Positions 1 to 9,322 are shown, counted from the stretch's first letter. The stretch is 64,000 nucleotides of DNA from Microcystis aeruginosa FD4 (GCF_009792235.1 NZ_CP046973.1:3534001-3598000); one strand, 5' to 3'. Numbers and translations: made by a program. The notes: generated by a model from the sequence alone, not told the origin.

Positions 1-1
1 G

Positions 2-166
2 CCTGAATGGGGTCATGATCTCAAGGAAGCTTTGGCGGATTTATCTACAGGTATCTGGTGGACCACTTTATTCCCCGGATTGTCAATGACGACCATGGTG
101 GTGGGTTTATCTCTCTTGGGAGAGGGATTAAGTGAAATTTTTAACCCCCTGAGTCGTCAACGCTAA
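2..166 (+). CDS. ABC transporter permease, C-terminal end (DppC/OppC type), partial
   Basis: Only the last 54 residues lie in the window; the gene begins upstream. The reading frame ends in a TAA at 164-166. The sequence has a late membrane segment (WTTLFPGLSMTTMVVGLSLL) followed by GEGLSEIFNPLSRQR. This resembles the usual C-terminus of DppC/OppC/NikC inner-membrane permeases, where a last helix is followed by a LGDGLRD-x-LDP-like tail. Function as a peptide or nickel importer subunit is inferred from that tail alone. It converges on the phoU gene that follows on the other strand, with 27 bases between them. Confidence 0.6.
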   Translation, partial: PEWGHDLKEALADLSTGIWWTTLFPGLSMTTMVVGLSLLGEGLSEIFNPLSRQR

Positions 167-193
167 AAGCGAGGGTGAGAGTTCGAGACACCC

Positions 194-862
194 TCAGCCT
201 CTCTGTCCAGTAACGATGTAGGATACCCTTTGGGCGATATTGGTGGCGTGATCGGCCATGCGTTCCAGATGACGGATTAGTAAAGCCATCAGCAGGATTG
301 GTTCCACCACACCCTTGATATCTCTTTGATGGGCGAGAGTGTGATAGAGATAATCATAGGCTCGATCGACTGTATTATCTAGTTCTTTGACCTTTGGACC
401 GGCTTCTTGATCGAGGTCGGCCAGGGCGACAAGGCTCATGGCTAACATATACTGAGCATGGTGGGACATAGCCTCGATCTCACTCATACAATCGTGAGGG
501 GTATAGGCGAATAATTTGAGAGCTATTTCCGCCAAATCCTTGGCATAATCGCCGATACGTTCCAAATCGCGCACTAATTGCATAAAAGCACTTAAAAGCC
601 GCAAATCTTGGGCGACGGGAGCCTGTAGCGTCATGAGAGTGGCACAATCTAACTCGATTTGACGGTAGTAGCGATCGATTTCCTTGTCAAGGAGGGGGAT
701 TTTTTTCGCCATTTCCAAATCCCTAGCAAAAAGGGACTGATGGCTAAGACGAAAGGATTCTTCGACCAAGGTTCCCATTCTCAGCACATCCTGTTCCAAT
801 CGCTGGAGAGAACGCGCGAAATAGGTGCGATCGGGATGATTGGTTTCTTTGGATAGGCTCAC
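194..862 (-). CDS. phoU: Phosphate-signalling protein PhoU (SphU-like)
   Basis: A 222-residue protein of the usual PhoU length with two similar three-helix PhoU repeats (about residues 20-110 and 125-212). The E/D-rich helix motifs are visible, for example LVRDLERIGDYAKDLAEIA and a second copy IRHLERMADHATNIAQRV. PhoU proteins link the Pst phosphate transporter to the sensor kinase and keep it off when phosphate is plentiful. It lies downstream of sphR and sphS on the same strand, so the three form a phosphate-sensing locus, although a large minisatellite (960-1335) separates it from sphS. In Synechocystis the PhoU homologue SphU is the negative regulator of SphS. Confidence 0.93.
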   Translation of the reverse strand: MSLSKETNHPDRTYFARSLQRLEQDVLRMGTLVEESFRLSHQSLFARDLEMAKKIPLLDKEIDRYYRQIELDCATLMTLQAPVAQDLRLLSAFMQLVRDLERIGDYAKDLAEIALKLFAYTPHDCMSEIEAMSHHAQYMLAMSLVALADLDQEAGPKVKELDNTVDRAYDYLYHTLAHQRDIKGVVEPILLMALLIRHLERMADHATNIAQRVSYIVTGQRG

Positions 863-959
863 GGTCAGATTCGCTTAACATAAAACTACTCTTTCTCTAC
901 AGTGATAACAAGAAAATTTTCGATTTTGTACAGTTGTCCAGAGAACTTGACAGATTTTT

Positions 960-1335
960 TTCTCTAGGGGAAATGGGGGGATGGGGAAATGGGGGGATGG
1001 GGAAATGGGGGAATGGGGAAATGGGGGAATGGGGAAATGGGGAAATGGGGGGATGGGGAAGTGGGGGAATGGGGAAATGGGGAAATGGGGAAATGGGGAA
1101 ATGGGGGGATGGGGAAGTGGGGGAATGGGGAAATGGGGAAATGGGGGGATGGGGAAGTGGGGGGATGGGGAAATGGGGGGATGGGGAAGTGGGGGAATTC
1201 AACTAAAACCCTAAAACCCTAAAACCCTAACACCCCAACACCCTAACACCCCAACACCCTAAAACCCCAACACCCTAAAACCCCAACACCCCAACACCCT
1301 AACACCCCAACACCCTAAAACCCCATCACCCCACA
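960..1335. repeat. Bipartite minisatellite: (GGGGAAAT)n then (CCCTAACA)n
   Basis: From about 966 to 1196 the plus strand is built from 8-base GGGGAAAT/GGGGGAAT/GGGGGGAT variants. After a short centre (ATTCAACTAAAA) it switches to CCCTAAAA/CCCTAACA/CCCCAACA 8-mers up to about 1335. All frames through the G-rich block give only Gly/Trp/Met/Glu repeats, so it is not coding. The same two-part design recurs at 20968-21036 and 27796-27987. Together the arms could fold back imperfectly, and each is G-quadruplex-prone on one strand. Confidence 0.95.
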
Positions 1336-1339
1336 CCCA

Positions 1340-2641
1340 TCACCTCATCTCCTTTTTTTGACGGGGGAGAGTGACTTGTAGGCGAGCGCCGCCGGTGTTA
1401 GGATCGTTTTGAGCGACGATCGAACCGCCATGGGCTTGAATAATCTCTTTGGCAATCGATAAACCTAAACCGGTACTATGATCCTTGCTGCCTTGTTTTT
1501 GACGGGTGCGGGAAGGATCACCGCGAAAGAGGCGATCAAAAACGTAGGGTAGATCCGCTTGGTTAAATCCCTTCCCGTTGTCGATAACGTCAATTTTCAG
1601 CCATTTTTCCCCGATAGTATCGGATATTTCCCGAATTTCTAGGCGAATTTTCCCCTGATCAGGACTATACTTAATGGCATTATCAAAGAGATTCAGGAAA
1701 ACTTGCAGCAGACGAGAACGATCAACTTCTACCGTCCAATCCACCGGAGAGGAATAATCTAAGCTAATCTGTTTTTGGGCGGCTATTGGGGTGACAGTCT
1801 GCCAAGCGGCCGTGATTAGCTCCTGTAGATTAATCATCTGGTATTGTAAAGATCGCCCCGCATCCGCTTGTAATTCACTGATTTCTAGCCAATCGCGCAC
1901 TAATTGGCTCAAACGCTCCACTTCTTTCGCCATTTGTTCTAACCAGCGTCTTTCGGGAGCTTGGAGGCGTTTTTGTAAAGCTTCGGTGAGCAGAGAAATG
2001 GAAGTTAAGGGAGTGCGTAACTCGTGAGTTAAGTCAGAGAAAGCTCGCTCGCGATTTTGCGATAATTCCACTAAAGGCTGTCTATTTTCGATAAATACAG
2101 CGATTTCACCTTCTGGCAAGGGATAACCGTAACCTTTCAAGGCCATCGATTTAGGAGCAATCACTTGGCGATCGCTAATGGGGGTGACAGGATAATTAGT
2201 CGGGTAAAAAGTCCAAGTTTGCACCTGTGGACTCTGTTTTTGGCGAGTTTCTTGAATTAATTGATCTAACTCATAGGAGCGCACCAATTCCAGCAGCAGA
2301 CGTACTTGATCTGGCTGCCAGCGATCGAGTTTTAAGAGGGTAATTGCCTGTTGATTGCACCAGAGTAGTTGATTATCGGCATCTATATGAAGATAGGCGA
2401 TCGGTGCTAGTTCTAGCAAGGATTTCTGAATTTCTAAGCTCTTTTCTCGCTCTTGCAGACTTTGGGAGAGAAACTGTAATTCTCGACGCACCAGGGAGGT
2501 AACGGGAAAAGAGGCCGACAAATCCACCGAATCCGAGAGAGCGATCAGGTTTCGCTTTAACTCTCTATTTAAGCGTGAGACTTGCCAGTAACAAATACTC
2601 AAACCTAAAACTACTCCGAAAATAAAAGCGAAAATAGTCAT
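1340..2641 (-). CDS. sphS: Phosphate-sensing histidine kinase SphS
   Basis: A 433-residue membrane-anchored histidine kinase. Residues 1-20 are one hydrophobic segment. About residues 72-185 fit a PAS-like sensor (LLELAPIAYLHIDADNQLLW). The dimerisation domain has the H-box FSDLTHELRTPL with phospho-acceptor His206. The ATPase domain shows the N-box (FLNLFDNAIKYS), G1 (DVIDNGKGF) and G2 (GLGLSIAKEI). The cognate regulator gene lies 47 bases upstream on the same strand and PhoU lies downstream, which fits the cyanobacterial SphS-SphR phosphate-limitation system. It would phosphorylate SphR when phosphate is low. The stop codon sits against the C-rich repeat block. Confidence 0.9.
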   Translation of the reverse strand: MTIFAFIFGVVLGLSICYWQVSRLNRELKRNLIALSDSVDLSASFPVTSLVRRELQFLSQSLQEREKSLEIQKSLLELAPIAYLHIDADNQLLWCNQQAITLLKLDRWQPDQVRLLLELVRSYELDQLIQETRQKQSPQVQTWTFYPTNYPVTPISDRQVIAPKSMALKGYGYPLPEGEIAVFIENRQPLVELSQNRERAFSDLTHELRTPLTSISLLTEALQKRLQAPERRWLEQMAKEVERLSQLVRDWLEISELQADAGRSLQYQMINLQELITAAWQTVTPIAAQKQISLDYSSPVDWTVEVDRSRLLQVFLNLFDNAIKYSPDQGKIRLEIREISDTIGEKWLKIDVIDNGKGFNQADLPYVFDRLFRGDPSRTRQKQGSKDHSTGLGLSIAKEIIQAHGGSIVAQNDPNTGGARLQVTLPRQKKEMR

Positions 2642-2688
2642 TGTCTGCGCGAGCGGCGATCGCTAAACTTGAAAATATAATCGCTCAC

Positions 2689-3441
2689 CTAGCCAAAACG
2701 ATAACCGAAACCGCGTACAGTAATCAGGTATTCCGGTTGACTGGGATCGATTTCTAGTTTTTCCCGTAACCAGCGAATGTGAACATCGACGGTTTTGGTA
2801 TCTCCTAAAAAATCTGGTCCCCAAATTTGTTCAATTAACTGCTCTCTTGACCAAACTCGGCGCGGATAACTCATAAATAGGTCGAGGAGACGGAATTCTT
2901 TAGGAGAAAGGTTGATTTCTTCATCTCGCACTATCACCCGACATTCCTGGGTATAGAGAAAAACATCGCGGAATTTCCGCACGGGAGCGGCAGCGAGGGA
3001 AGTAAATCCTTGACGACGAATCAGAGCGCGACAACGAGCGACTAATTCTCGCATACTAAAGGGTTTAGTCAGATAATCATCGGCACCCACTTCTAAACCC
3101 AAAACTCGATCGGTTTCGCTGGCCTTAGCACTTAAGATTAAAATCGGGATAATATTGCCGTGATAGCGCAACAGACGGCAGATATCAAGACCACTGATTT
3201 GGGGTAACATTAAATCCAAAACGACCAAATCAAACCGAGATTTACCTTGATTAGATTCTTGACTTTGCAGTAATTCTAGGGCAGCGCGACCATCACTAAC
3301 ACCGAGTGCCTCGTAACCTTCTTCTTCCAAAGCTAAAATAATCATATCCCGAATCACTTCTTCATCTTCCACGATTAAAATCCGATGATTGGGAACGAAA
3401 TTCGTACTCGCCGACAAGGGGGGGTTGTCAAGGGTTAACAT
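2689..3441 (-). CDS. sphR: Phosphate response regulator SphR (OmpR/PhoB family)
   Basis: A 250-residue response regulator. The receiver domain (about residues 20-135) has the acidic pair ED at 25-26, phospho-acceptor Asp76 in VVLDLMLP, and KPF for the conserved lysine. A winged-helix DNA-binding domain (about 155-250) ends in TVRGFGYRFG, as in PhoB/OmpR proteins. It is the first gene of the sphR-sphS pair. It should activate phosphate-starvation genes (Pst transporter, phosphatases) by binding Pho-box-like direct repeats, which I did not locate here. The N-terminus carries about 18 residues beyond the usual receiver start. Confidence 0.9.
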   Translation of the reverse strand: MLTLDNPPLSASTNFVPNHRILIVEDEEVIRDMIILALEEEGYEALGVSDGRAALELLQSQESNQGKSRFDLVVLDLMLPQISGLDICRLLRYHGNIIPILILSAKASETDRVLGLEVGADDYLTKPFSMRELVARCRALIRRQGFTSLAAAPVRKFRDVFLYTQECRVIVRDEEINLSPKEFRLLDLFMSYPRRVWSREQLIEQIWGPDFLGDTKTVDVHIRWLREKLEIDPSQPEYLITVRGFGYRFG

Positions 3442-3515
3442 AAAAATACTTGATTATTCGTCCTAATTTTATCTCAATTTGTCAACCCGCATTCGTTTTG
3501 GAAGGCTAGAGCCGA

Positions 3516-4283
3516 ATGTTATTACAGTTATCTACCTGGTTAGAGGTGGAATCCTATCTAGAACAATCTCAGGGAATTATTATTCCCATTGGTTCCACGG
3601 AACAACACGGGCCGACGGGACTTATTGGTACAGATGCTCTATGTGCGGAAGCGATCGCTAAAGGAGTAGGGACACAGGTACAAGCAATGGTAGCACCGAC
3701 CTTAAATGTCGGTATGGCCCTACATCATACGGCTTTCCCCGGTACAATTAGCCTGCGTCCTAGCACTTTAATTCAAGTCATCCTCGACTATGTGACTTGT
3801 TTAGCTAGAGCCGGTTTTCGTCAATTTTTCTTTATCAATGGTCACGGGGGCAATATTGCCACCCTAAAAGCCGCTTTTGCGGAAACCTATTATCATTTGG
3901 ATTCCTTCAATTTGCCTAACACAAACGAGGTTAAATGTCAAGTGGCCAATTGGTTTATGGTGCGAGAAGTTTATCTTTTAGCCAAAGAATTGTATGGAGA
4001 GCAGGAGGGTTCCCACGCTACACCGAGCGAAGTGGCCTTAACTCAGTATCTTTACCCTGAGAGCCGTAAAAACGCCTTTTTATCCGAAAAAGTGGCTTCT
4101 GGTCATGATATTTACGGTGCGGCTAATTTTCGCCACAATTACCCCGATGGTCGTATGGGTTCCAATCCTGCTTTAGCGACTCCCGAACACGGTCAGAGAT
4201 TCTATGAATTAGCCGTGAAAGAATTGAGTAATACTTATCTAGAATGGCTCTCTTGTCCTGTATCTAAGTTGATTAGTGACTAG
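3516..4283 (+). CDS. Creatininase-family amidohydrolase
   Basis: A 255-residue protein of the creatininase (CrnA/MftE-like) fold. Metal-binding motifs are visible: IPIGSTEQHGP (Glu and His), TDALCAE (Asp), and the FFINGHGGN signature, followed by EGSHATPSE. Family members hydrolyse cyclic amides such as creatinine, or act in cofactor and riboflavin-related pathways (MftE, ArfB). The true substrate in cyanobacteria cannot be read from sequence. It is divergent from sphR with about 75 bases between them and is followed by a separate conserved gene. Catalytic residues appear complete. Confidence 0.85.
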   Translation: MLLQLSTWLEVESYLEQSQGIIIPIGSTEQHGPTGLIGTDALCAEAIAKGVGTQVQAMVAPTLNVGMALHHTAFPGTISLRPSTLIQVILDYVTCLARAGFRQFFFINGHGGNIATLKAAFAETYYHLDSFNLPNTNEVKCQVANWFMVREVYLLAKELYGEQEGSHATPSEVALTQYLYPESRKNAFLSEKVASGHDIYGAANFRHNYPDGRMGSNPALATPEHGQRFYELAVKELSNTYLEWLSCPVSKLISD

Positions 4284-4352
4284 GCCACCGAGACCCGGAA
4301 TAATTTAACTGTCACCCTAGAGACAAAACTTAAATATCCAAGGAGAAAATTG

Positions 4353-5117
4353 ATGACTGCCACCAATGACAATAACTCCAATCAACCTCTGGCTAGTTTG
4401 CGGGAAATACAAGAACTTTCCATCGCAATTACAGCCAAAAGCCTCAATCCCGCCATGCTAACGGTTGATTTCCTCAAATATTCGGGAATAGTTCCCCCCG
4501 ACTGGGAATTAAATGGCCAGCCGGTACTCAATCCTAATTACGCTCAAGTTAATTTTCAAAATGGCATCGGCATCGTCGCCCAACCCCGGAAAATTACCTT
4601 TGTGGAGATGATTAACTCTCCCGATAGCCTGAACCTGAAACTGCCAGAAATTGTCGGTTTATATCTAGATAAACTCCCTTTGGCCGAATATCAAGCCCTG
4701 GGTATCGCCCCGAAAAGTATTGTTCCTCTCCCTAGTAGCCCCGATGCCGCTAAAAAATATATCACCGAAACTCTTCTGGCCCCCGGTTCCTGGCACAACT
4801 TCGGTACAGCACCCCTACAAGCCAGCATCAATCTACTTTATCAGTTAGAAACCTCTCAGCTATCCGTGGCGATTAACGAAGCAAAATTGCAATTACCCGA
4901 TGGCAAAACCCTAGCGGCACTATTATTTGCCGGCAACTTTAACTATAATCTGGCCGAGGGCAGCGATCGATTAAATCTGCTCAAACAATATCTGGGACAA
5001 TGGCAAAAAGACCTAGAGATTTTCCGAGAATTAGTCACTCAGCGTTTTCTGGAAAGACAAGTGCCAGTTTTCCCCTCTAATATCAATCTGCCCCTAGGAC
5101 CCCAAGCTGGACTGTAA
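4353..5117 (+). CDS. Conserved hypothetical protein
   Basis: I do not recognise a characterised family. The start is placed at the ATG at 4353 because AGGAGA (4341-4346) lies 6 bases upstream; a TTG at 4350 is less likely. The product is 254 residues, soluble, with no signal peptide or membrane segment. It has Pro-rich stretches (IVPPDWELNGQPVLNPNY) and a tail rich in Pro and Leu (VPVFPSNINLPLGPQAGL). The well-formed ribosome-binding site and even codon use support a real gene. It may be co-transcribed with the creatininase gene 66 bases upstream, but there is no functional evidence for that. Confidence 0.75.
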   Translation: MTATNDNNSNQPLASLREIQELSIAITAKSLNPAMLTVDFLKYSGIVPPDWELNGQPVLNPNYAQVNFQNGIGIVAQPRKITFVEMINSPDSLNLKLPEIVGLYLDKLPLAEYQALGIAPKSIVPLPSSPDAAKKYITETLLAPGSWHNFGTAPLQASINLLYQLETSQLSVAINEAKLQLPDGKTLAALLFAGNFNYNLAEGSDRLNLLKQYLGQWQKDLEIFRELVTQRFLERQVPVFPSNINLPLGPQAGL

Positions 5118-5126
5118 TCAGTAATA

Positions 5127-6342
5127 GAACTCTTGCAAATTAATTATATGTTATAATAATGGGTTAACTAATTTTCCCCAAAAAATTAGTTAATCAGTAC
5201 ATTCGTCCTGAATGAAAACTTGAAGTTTAACTTTTAACTCAAAACTCTTTAGAGCTGCTTTAATTTGGTTATCAAAACCTCTTTATTTAAGCGGCACAAA
5301 CTATCTCAATTATAAAAATTGAGAATAAATTATCCTTGACTTGCTTAATCTTTAGGCAACTTTTAAGAAGCTGCTATACCTATCCCTAACTCACAGTTAT
5401 AAATAGCCGCCAACAAGTTAACTCTTAAACTATATCTTCGACGACGATTCCGATATTTACAGGATAAGATTTTAAAGATTTTGAGTTTCCTATTTATATG
5501 TTCAATGATAATCCTTTCTTTGGCTAAAGCCTTGTTATACTCTTTTTCTAACTCTGTTAATTTTCTATTTTTCGATTTCTTTTTCGGTGTATAACTATTA
5601 CTATGGTATGCAGCTATTCCCTGATAACCACTGTCTTCTATGCTGGTAGTTAAAGGATGAAAACGAACTCGACTTTTTTTAAATAAACTAAAATCATGAC
5701 CTCTACCTTTCCCACAAAAGACACAGATAATTTCCTCGGTATTTTGATCAGCTACTAATTGGGATTTTAAAGTATGATAACCTCTTTTACCCGAAAAAAA
5801 ATCTTTCTGTTTCTTTTGGGGGCGTTCAATGGGAGTTTCCGTTACATCCATTACCGTTATGACCGGTATCTCTGCTTGATTGAGTAAAGCTTTTTTTCCT
5901 TTTAAACGGAAGTTTCCCGATTGTAAAAGCATTTTTTCCGTCTTATTTACAATCCGACATATAGTTGATTCTGATAGTTCCCAGCTTGTACCAATGTGAA
6001 AATATGTTCTATATTCTCGCCAATATTCTAACGTTACTAAAACTTGTTCTTCTATAGATAGTTTAGGTTTCGGTCCCCTTTTAGATGGTGAATTAGAGTC
6101 GGCTTCAACACTTTTTACTGATTCTACCATCTTTCTATATGTTTGTTTATACACACCGAAACGGCGTTTGAATTGTTCATCTGATAAGTTTTGATAATCC
6201 ATAATTTTGCTAATAAACATAGCAAAATTATAGATGATTTCCTGACCTAAGATCACATTTTATTCTTTTTTCCACTTCAATCTAAGAATTGAGAAAAAAG
6301 CAAAACCTTACATTATACCATAAAAAAATTATGCAAGAGGTC
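5127..6342 (-). mobile_element. IS5-superfamily-like insertion sequence, TA target
   Basis: The element is bounded by imperfect inverted repeats. The left end reads GAACTCTTGCAAATTAAT, and the right end in reverse complement reads GACCTCTTGCATAATTTT. A TA dinucleotide flanks both ends (5125-5126 and 6343-6344), as expected for a TA target duplication. It contains one full-length transposase gene on the minus strand. The same terminal motif (A/GACCTCTTGCA) recurs at 6407-6584, 47426-47607 and 49041-49197 in elements without a transposase. Confidence 0.75.
5363..6220 (-). CDS. Transposase, DDE_Tnp_4 type (IS5 superfamily)
   Basis: About 285 residues from the chosen ATG. An N-terminal helix-turn-helix region (LSDEQFKRRFGVYKQTYRKMV to SESTICRIVNK) precedes a DDE nuclease domain. 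That domain shows VMDVTETPIERP (first Asp), an SGKRGYHTLKSQ stretch, IEDSGYQG (second Asp) and RIIIEHINRKLKIFKIL with the last acidic residue. It has the usual one-ORF layout and looks uninterrupted, so the element could be active. The start is uncertain: ATGs at 6220 and 6202 are both possible, and neither has a clear ribosome-binding site. Confidence 0.85.
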   Translation of the reverse strand: MFISKIMDYQNLSDEQFKRRFGVYKQTYRKMVESVKSVEADSNSPSKRGPKPKLSIEEQVLVTLEYWREYRTYFHIGTSWELSESTICRIVNKTEKMLLQSGNFRLKGKKALLNQAEIPVITVMDVTETPIERPQKKQKDFFSGKRGYHTLKSQLVADQNTEEIICVFCGKGRGHDFSLFKKSRVRFHPLTTSIEDSGYQGIAAYHSNSYTPKKKSKNRKLTELEKEYNKALAKERIIIEHINRKLKIFKILSCKYRNRRRRYSLRVNLLAAIYNCELGIGIAAS

Positions 6343-6345
6343 TAA

Positions 6346-6397
6346 TCAGTCATCAGTAATCAGTCATCAGTAATCAGTAATCAGTCATCAGTCAGAA
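6346..6397. repeat. ATCAGTCATCAGTA short tandem repeats
   Basis: A run of ATCAGT(C/A)ATCAGTA units directly after the IS right end. It belongs with the TTATCAG/AATCAGT heptamer-like repeats found elsewhere in the window (21281-21330, 21950-22062, 38909-38963, 48973-48998). Confidence 0.7.
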
Positions 6398-6406
6398 AAA
6401 TCATTA

Positions 6407-6584
6407 AACCTCTTGCATAATTAATTTTTCATGGTTCAAAAACAGCAAAAATAAGGATTAAATGGCATAAAATTTGTAAATAGACGATTTAATTGATTAT
6501 TATTCATTCTTAATTCTCCTGACTACTGACTACTGGCTACTGACTCCTAACCCTAACAACGATTTTTGATTTCTGCAAGAGGTC
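6407..6584. mobile_element. MITE related to the neighbouring IS (178 bp)
   Basis: A non-coding element between TA dinucleotides (6405-6406 and 6585-6586). The left end AACCTCTTGCATAATTAA matches the inverted right end of the IS at 5127-6342, and the right end is GATTTCTGCAAGAGGTC. It has no transposase, so it is a likely non-autonomous derivative mobilised in trans. Confidence 0.7.
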
Positions 6585-6600
6585 TATTACTGCCGATAAC

Positions 6601-8067
6601 CTAAAACACATCCACCCCCGCAAACCCTTGCATTTTGGCATTAGCGGCTTCCCCACAGCTGCGCGGGGTGGGGAATAATTTCCCCGGGTTAGCCAAACCT
6701 TTGGGATTAAAGCAATCCCGCACATAGCCCATAGTTTCTAAGTCAATCTCGTTAAACATGGCCGGCATATAACAATTTTTATCGATACCGATACCGTGTT
6801 CGCCCGATAAACTGCCGCCAACCCGCACACAAAGTTTGAGAATTTCACCGCCTAATTCCTCCACTTCTTCCCAAGCCCCCTCTACCTTATTATCGTAGAG
6901 AATCAACGGGTGTAAATTACCATCTCCGGCGTGGAAAACATTGGCGATTTTATAGCCGTATTTTTCACTTAAAGCCTTAATTTCCTGAAGAACATACACC
7001 AATTGAGTGCGGGGAATCACCCCATCTTGCACAAAATAATTAGGGCTAATTTTCCCCGCCGCCGCAAAAGCCGCTTTTCTGCCCTTCCAGAGTTTAAAGC
7101 GGGTTTCGGCATCATTAGCCGTGGTGATATTTCTCGCCCCATTTTGACGGCAAATCTCGGCAACCCGATGCTTATTCCTGGTTACTTCTACCCCTAAACC
7201 ATCCAATTCCACTAATAAAACTGACTCGGCATCCCGGGGATAACAGCCGGTAGCCACCACGTCTTCCACGGCGTTAATACTGAGATTATCCATAATCTCC
7301 ATCCCCGCCGGAATCATTCCCGATTTAATAATATCCGCCACCGCTTGGCCCGCCGCCTCGATACTGGTAAAATCGGCCAGTAAAACACAGATAGATTCCG
7401 GAGTTTTCAGGATTCTTAAGGTGATTTCCGTGGCAATGCCTAAAGTTCCCTCGGAACCCACAAATAAACCGGTTAAATCGTAGCCCGGTTGTTCCGGTAC
7501 CGCACCCCCCACATCGATAATTGAACCATCGGGAAGGACGATTTTTAAGCCGATAACGTGATTGGTAGTCACACCGTATTTTAAACAGTGAACCCCGCCG
7601 GAATTTTCTGCCACATTACCACCGATCGAGCAGATAATTTGACTAGAGGGATCCGGTGCATAATAAAATCCCGCCCCGCTTACTGCTTGCGTTACCCAAT
7701 TATTAATCACCCCGGGCTGCACCACCACCCTTTGATTATCTAAATCAACCCCCAGAATCTGATTCATCCGCGCCGTGACGATGAGAATCCCCTCTTCTAA
7801 GGGTAACGCCCCTCCCGATAAGCCCGTTCCTGCACCCCTCGCTACCCAGGCAATCTCGTTATCGTGACAGAGTTTCACCACCGCCGCAATTTCTGCGGTG
7901 CTGCGAGGCAATACCACAAGAGCGGGTCTTTGTCTGTATCCTGTGATACCATCGCACTCGTAGGTTAATAATTCATCTTTGCGACGGATGACTCCATCTT
8001 TACCAAGGATCGCTTCTAGCTGTTTGATCAGATTGGGGGAGATTTTCGGGGGATTTTTGAGTAACAT
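6601..8067 (-). CDS. glcD: Glycolate dehydrogenase FAD subunit GlcD
   Basis: A 488-residue FAD-linked oxidase of the VAO/PCMH superfamily. The FAD-binding domain (about residues 45-220) has RGAGTGLSGGA, IGGNVAENSGG and the GSEGTLGIATEI motif. The cap domain ends in SGEHGIGIDKNCY and NPGKLFP, typical of GlcD. Glycolate dehydrogenase oxidises photorespiratory 2-phosphoglycolate-derived glycolate to glyoxylate in cyanobacteria. No glcE or glcF lies next to it, as is common in cyanobacteria where GlcD1 stands alone. The stop lies 16 bases from a MITE that may have replaced the original downstream sequence. Confidence 0.9.
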   Translation of the reverse strand: MLLKNPPKISPNLIKQLEAILGKDGVIRRKDELLTYECDGITGYRQRPALVVLPRSTAEIAAVVKLCHDNEIAWVARGAGTGLSGGALPLEEGILIVTARMNQILGVDLDNQRVVVQPGVINNWVTQAVSGAGFYYAPDPSSQIICSIGGNVAENSGGVHCLKYGVTTNHVIGLKIVLPDGSIIDVGGAVPEQPGYDLTGLFVGSEGTLGIATEITLRILKTPESICVLLADFTSIEAAGQAVADIIKSGMIPAGMEIMDNLSINAVEDVVATGCYPRDAESVLLVELDGLGVEVTRNKHRVAEICRQNGARNITTANDAETRFKLWKGRKAAFAAAGKISPNYFVQDGVIPRTQLVYVLQEIKALSEKYGYKIANVFHAGDGNLHPLILYDNKVEGAWEEVEELGGEILKLCVRVGGSLSGEHGIGIDKNCYMPAMFNEIDLETMGYVRDCFNPKGLANPGKLFPTPRSCGEAANAKMQGFAGVDVF

Positions 8068-8216
8068 AGGTTTCAGGGCGGCGTAGTCGCAATAAAATCG
8101 CTCTATGGGTTAAAATATCGCAAAAAAGCCAGAAATGAAGCTTTAAAAACTGCTCTCTCCTATTTTACCACTACAACCCCTTCCTCTGTAGATAGAAACC
8201 TGCAAGAGTCCGGATT

Positions 8217-8751
8217 ATGAACATCGAGACCAAGAACGATCTCATAGAAGAAATTCTCGCTGCATGGAAAGACCGAATCGGTGATGACTACCTGGGTTAC
8301 AGGGGTCATGTCTATCGAATGTTCAATTTCTGTTTGGCCCTCCATTCCTGCACCGAAGAAGAAAAGACCAAGTTGGCGATCGCCGCCTGCTTTCACGATC
8401 TAGGTCTTTGGTCGGCTCATACCGTGGACTACATCCCACCTTCGGTGTCTGAAGTAAAGAGGTACTTATCCGAAACTGGGCAACAGGAATGGTCTGAGGA
8501 AATTGGACTAATGGTCGAGATGCACCACAAGGTTCGCACCTACAAGACAGACCGCTATCCGCTGGTGGAACTCTTCAGAAGGGGTAGTTGATTTCTCCCT
8601 TGGTTTCTTTAAGTTCGGCCTTCCTGGCTCCTATGTGGGCGCAGTCAAAAAGGCCATTCCAAATAACGGATTTCACCACTTTCTCATGAAAGGCGCGCGC
8701 CAGTGGTTTGCAAAACATCCCTTCAGTCCACCACCCTTTATGAAGTGGTAA
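8217..8751 (+). pseudogene. HD-domain phosphohydrolase, frameshifted
   Basis: The first frame gives 124 residues with an HD signature (LAIAACFHDLGLW) and a later His-rich helix (VEMHHKVR), then stops at 8589-8591. In the next frame the protein plainly continues to 8751 (VDFSLGFFKFGLPGSYVGAV, then HHFLMKGARQWFAKHPF). The shift is explained by one extra G in the GGGG run near 8579-8583. The intact protein would be about 177 residues, a metal-dependent phosphohydrolase of unknown substrate. The truncated form keeps the HD motif but loses its last third. Confidence 0.75.
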
Positions 8752-8935
8752 TGCGATCGCTGATGGCGTAGGATGGGTTAGCATAGCGTAAACCGTCAAA
8801 AACATTGATGATTAAAAGCGATCGCTTTTGGGCATGGTTAAATTTTTCTCAACTTGGCGATCGCTTTTTGGGGTCAATCGACGACCGACGACCGGCTCCC
8901 CAAAACAAAAACTTCCTATCTCACCATTGAGATAA

Positions 8936-9192
8936 GGGACTTGCGTGGGAATAATATCCCAGCTTTGAAAATCGCTCTGTAGAAGAATCAGACCAGCCAG
9001 ATGGCACAGGATCAAAGCGCAAGCCCCTTATTGGAAGGGGGTTCTCGAAGGCTCTCCCCCTACTTAGGGTGATCAGCAAACCCCCTGCGCGCGGAGGGCG
9101 CAAGCTTTGCGCCCCTACAGTAACGGATTTTGTCCACAATGTAGGGGCGAACTGCGTTCGCCCAAAAGGTACATTATCAAAGCGCAAGTCCC
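8936..9192. repeat. Composite repeat with GGGACTTGCG ends, copy 1
   Basis: Begins GGGACTTGCGTGGGAATAAT and ends CAAAGCGCAAGTCCC, so it has inverted ends. Inside are smaller palindromes (GGAGGGCGCAAGCTTTGCG, GGGGCGAACTGCGTTCGCCC). Nearly the same sequence is present at 15537-15783. Long reading frames on the minus strand here are conceptual products of the repeat, not genes. Confidence 0.85.
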
Positions 9193-9205
9193 TAACTGCT
9201 CTATC

Positions 9206-9315
9206 TAATACTAAATCCGTTGAGTATAGGTAACATATTAGGATAGGCACTCATGCAAGAGGCAAGAGGCAAAAGGGGGAATAGATAATCAGTTTTTAAT
9301 AACTGGATTTAGGAT
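9206..9315. repeat. MITE-like repeat with AATACTAAATCC ends
   Basis: Starts TAATACTAAATCCGTTGAG and ends TAACTGGATTTAGGAT in inverted orientation. Its first part is repeated, inverted, at 16138-16198, where it supplies the last codons of the NDH-2 gene. Together with the composite repeat before it, this accounts for most of 8752-9322. Confidence 0.6.
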
Positions 9316-9322
9316 AAAATCC

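Noticed and set aside
897..1222. Long open frames on both strands (Gly-Trp-Met or Pro-His-Phe repeats)
   Set aside because: They are translations of the GGGGAAAT minisatellite in several frames at once, with no ribosome-binding site or complexity.
8575..8805. Minus-strand frame of 76 codons
   Set aside because: It is the shadow of the frameshifted HD-domain gene on the plus strand.
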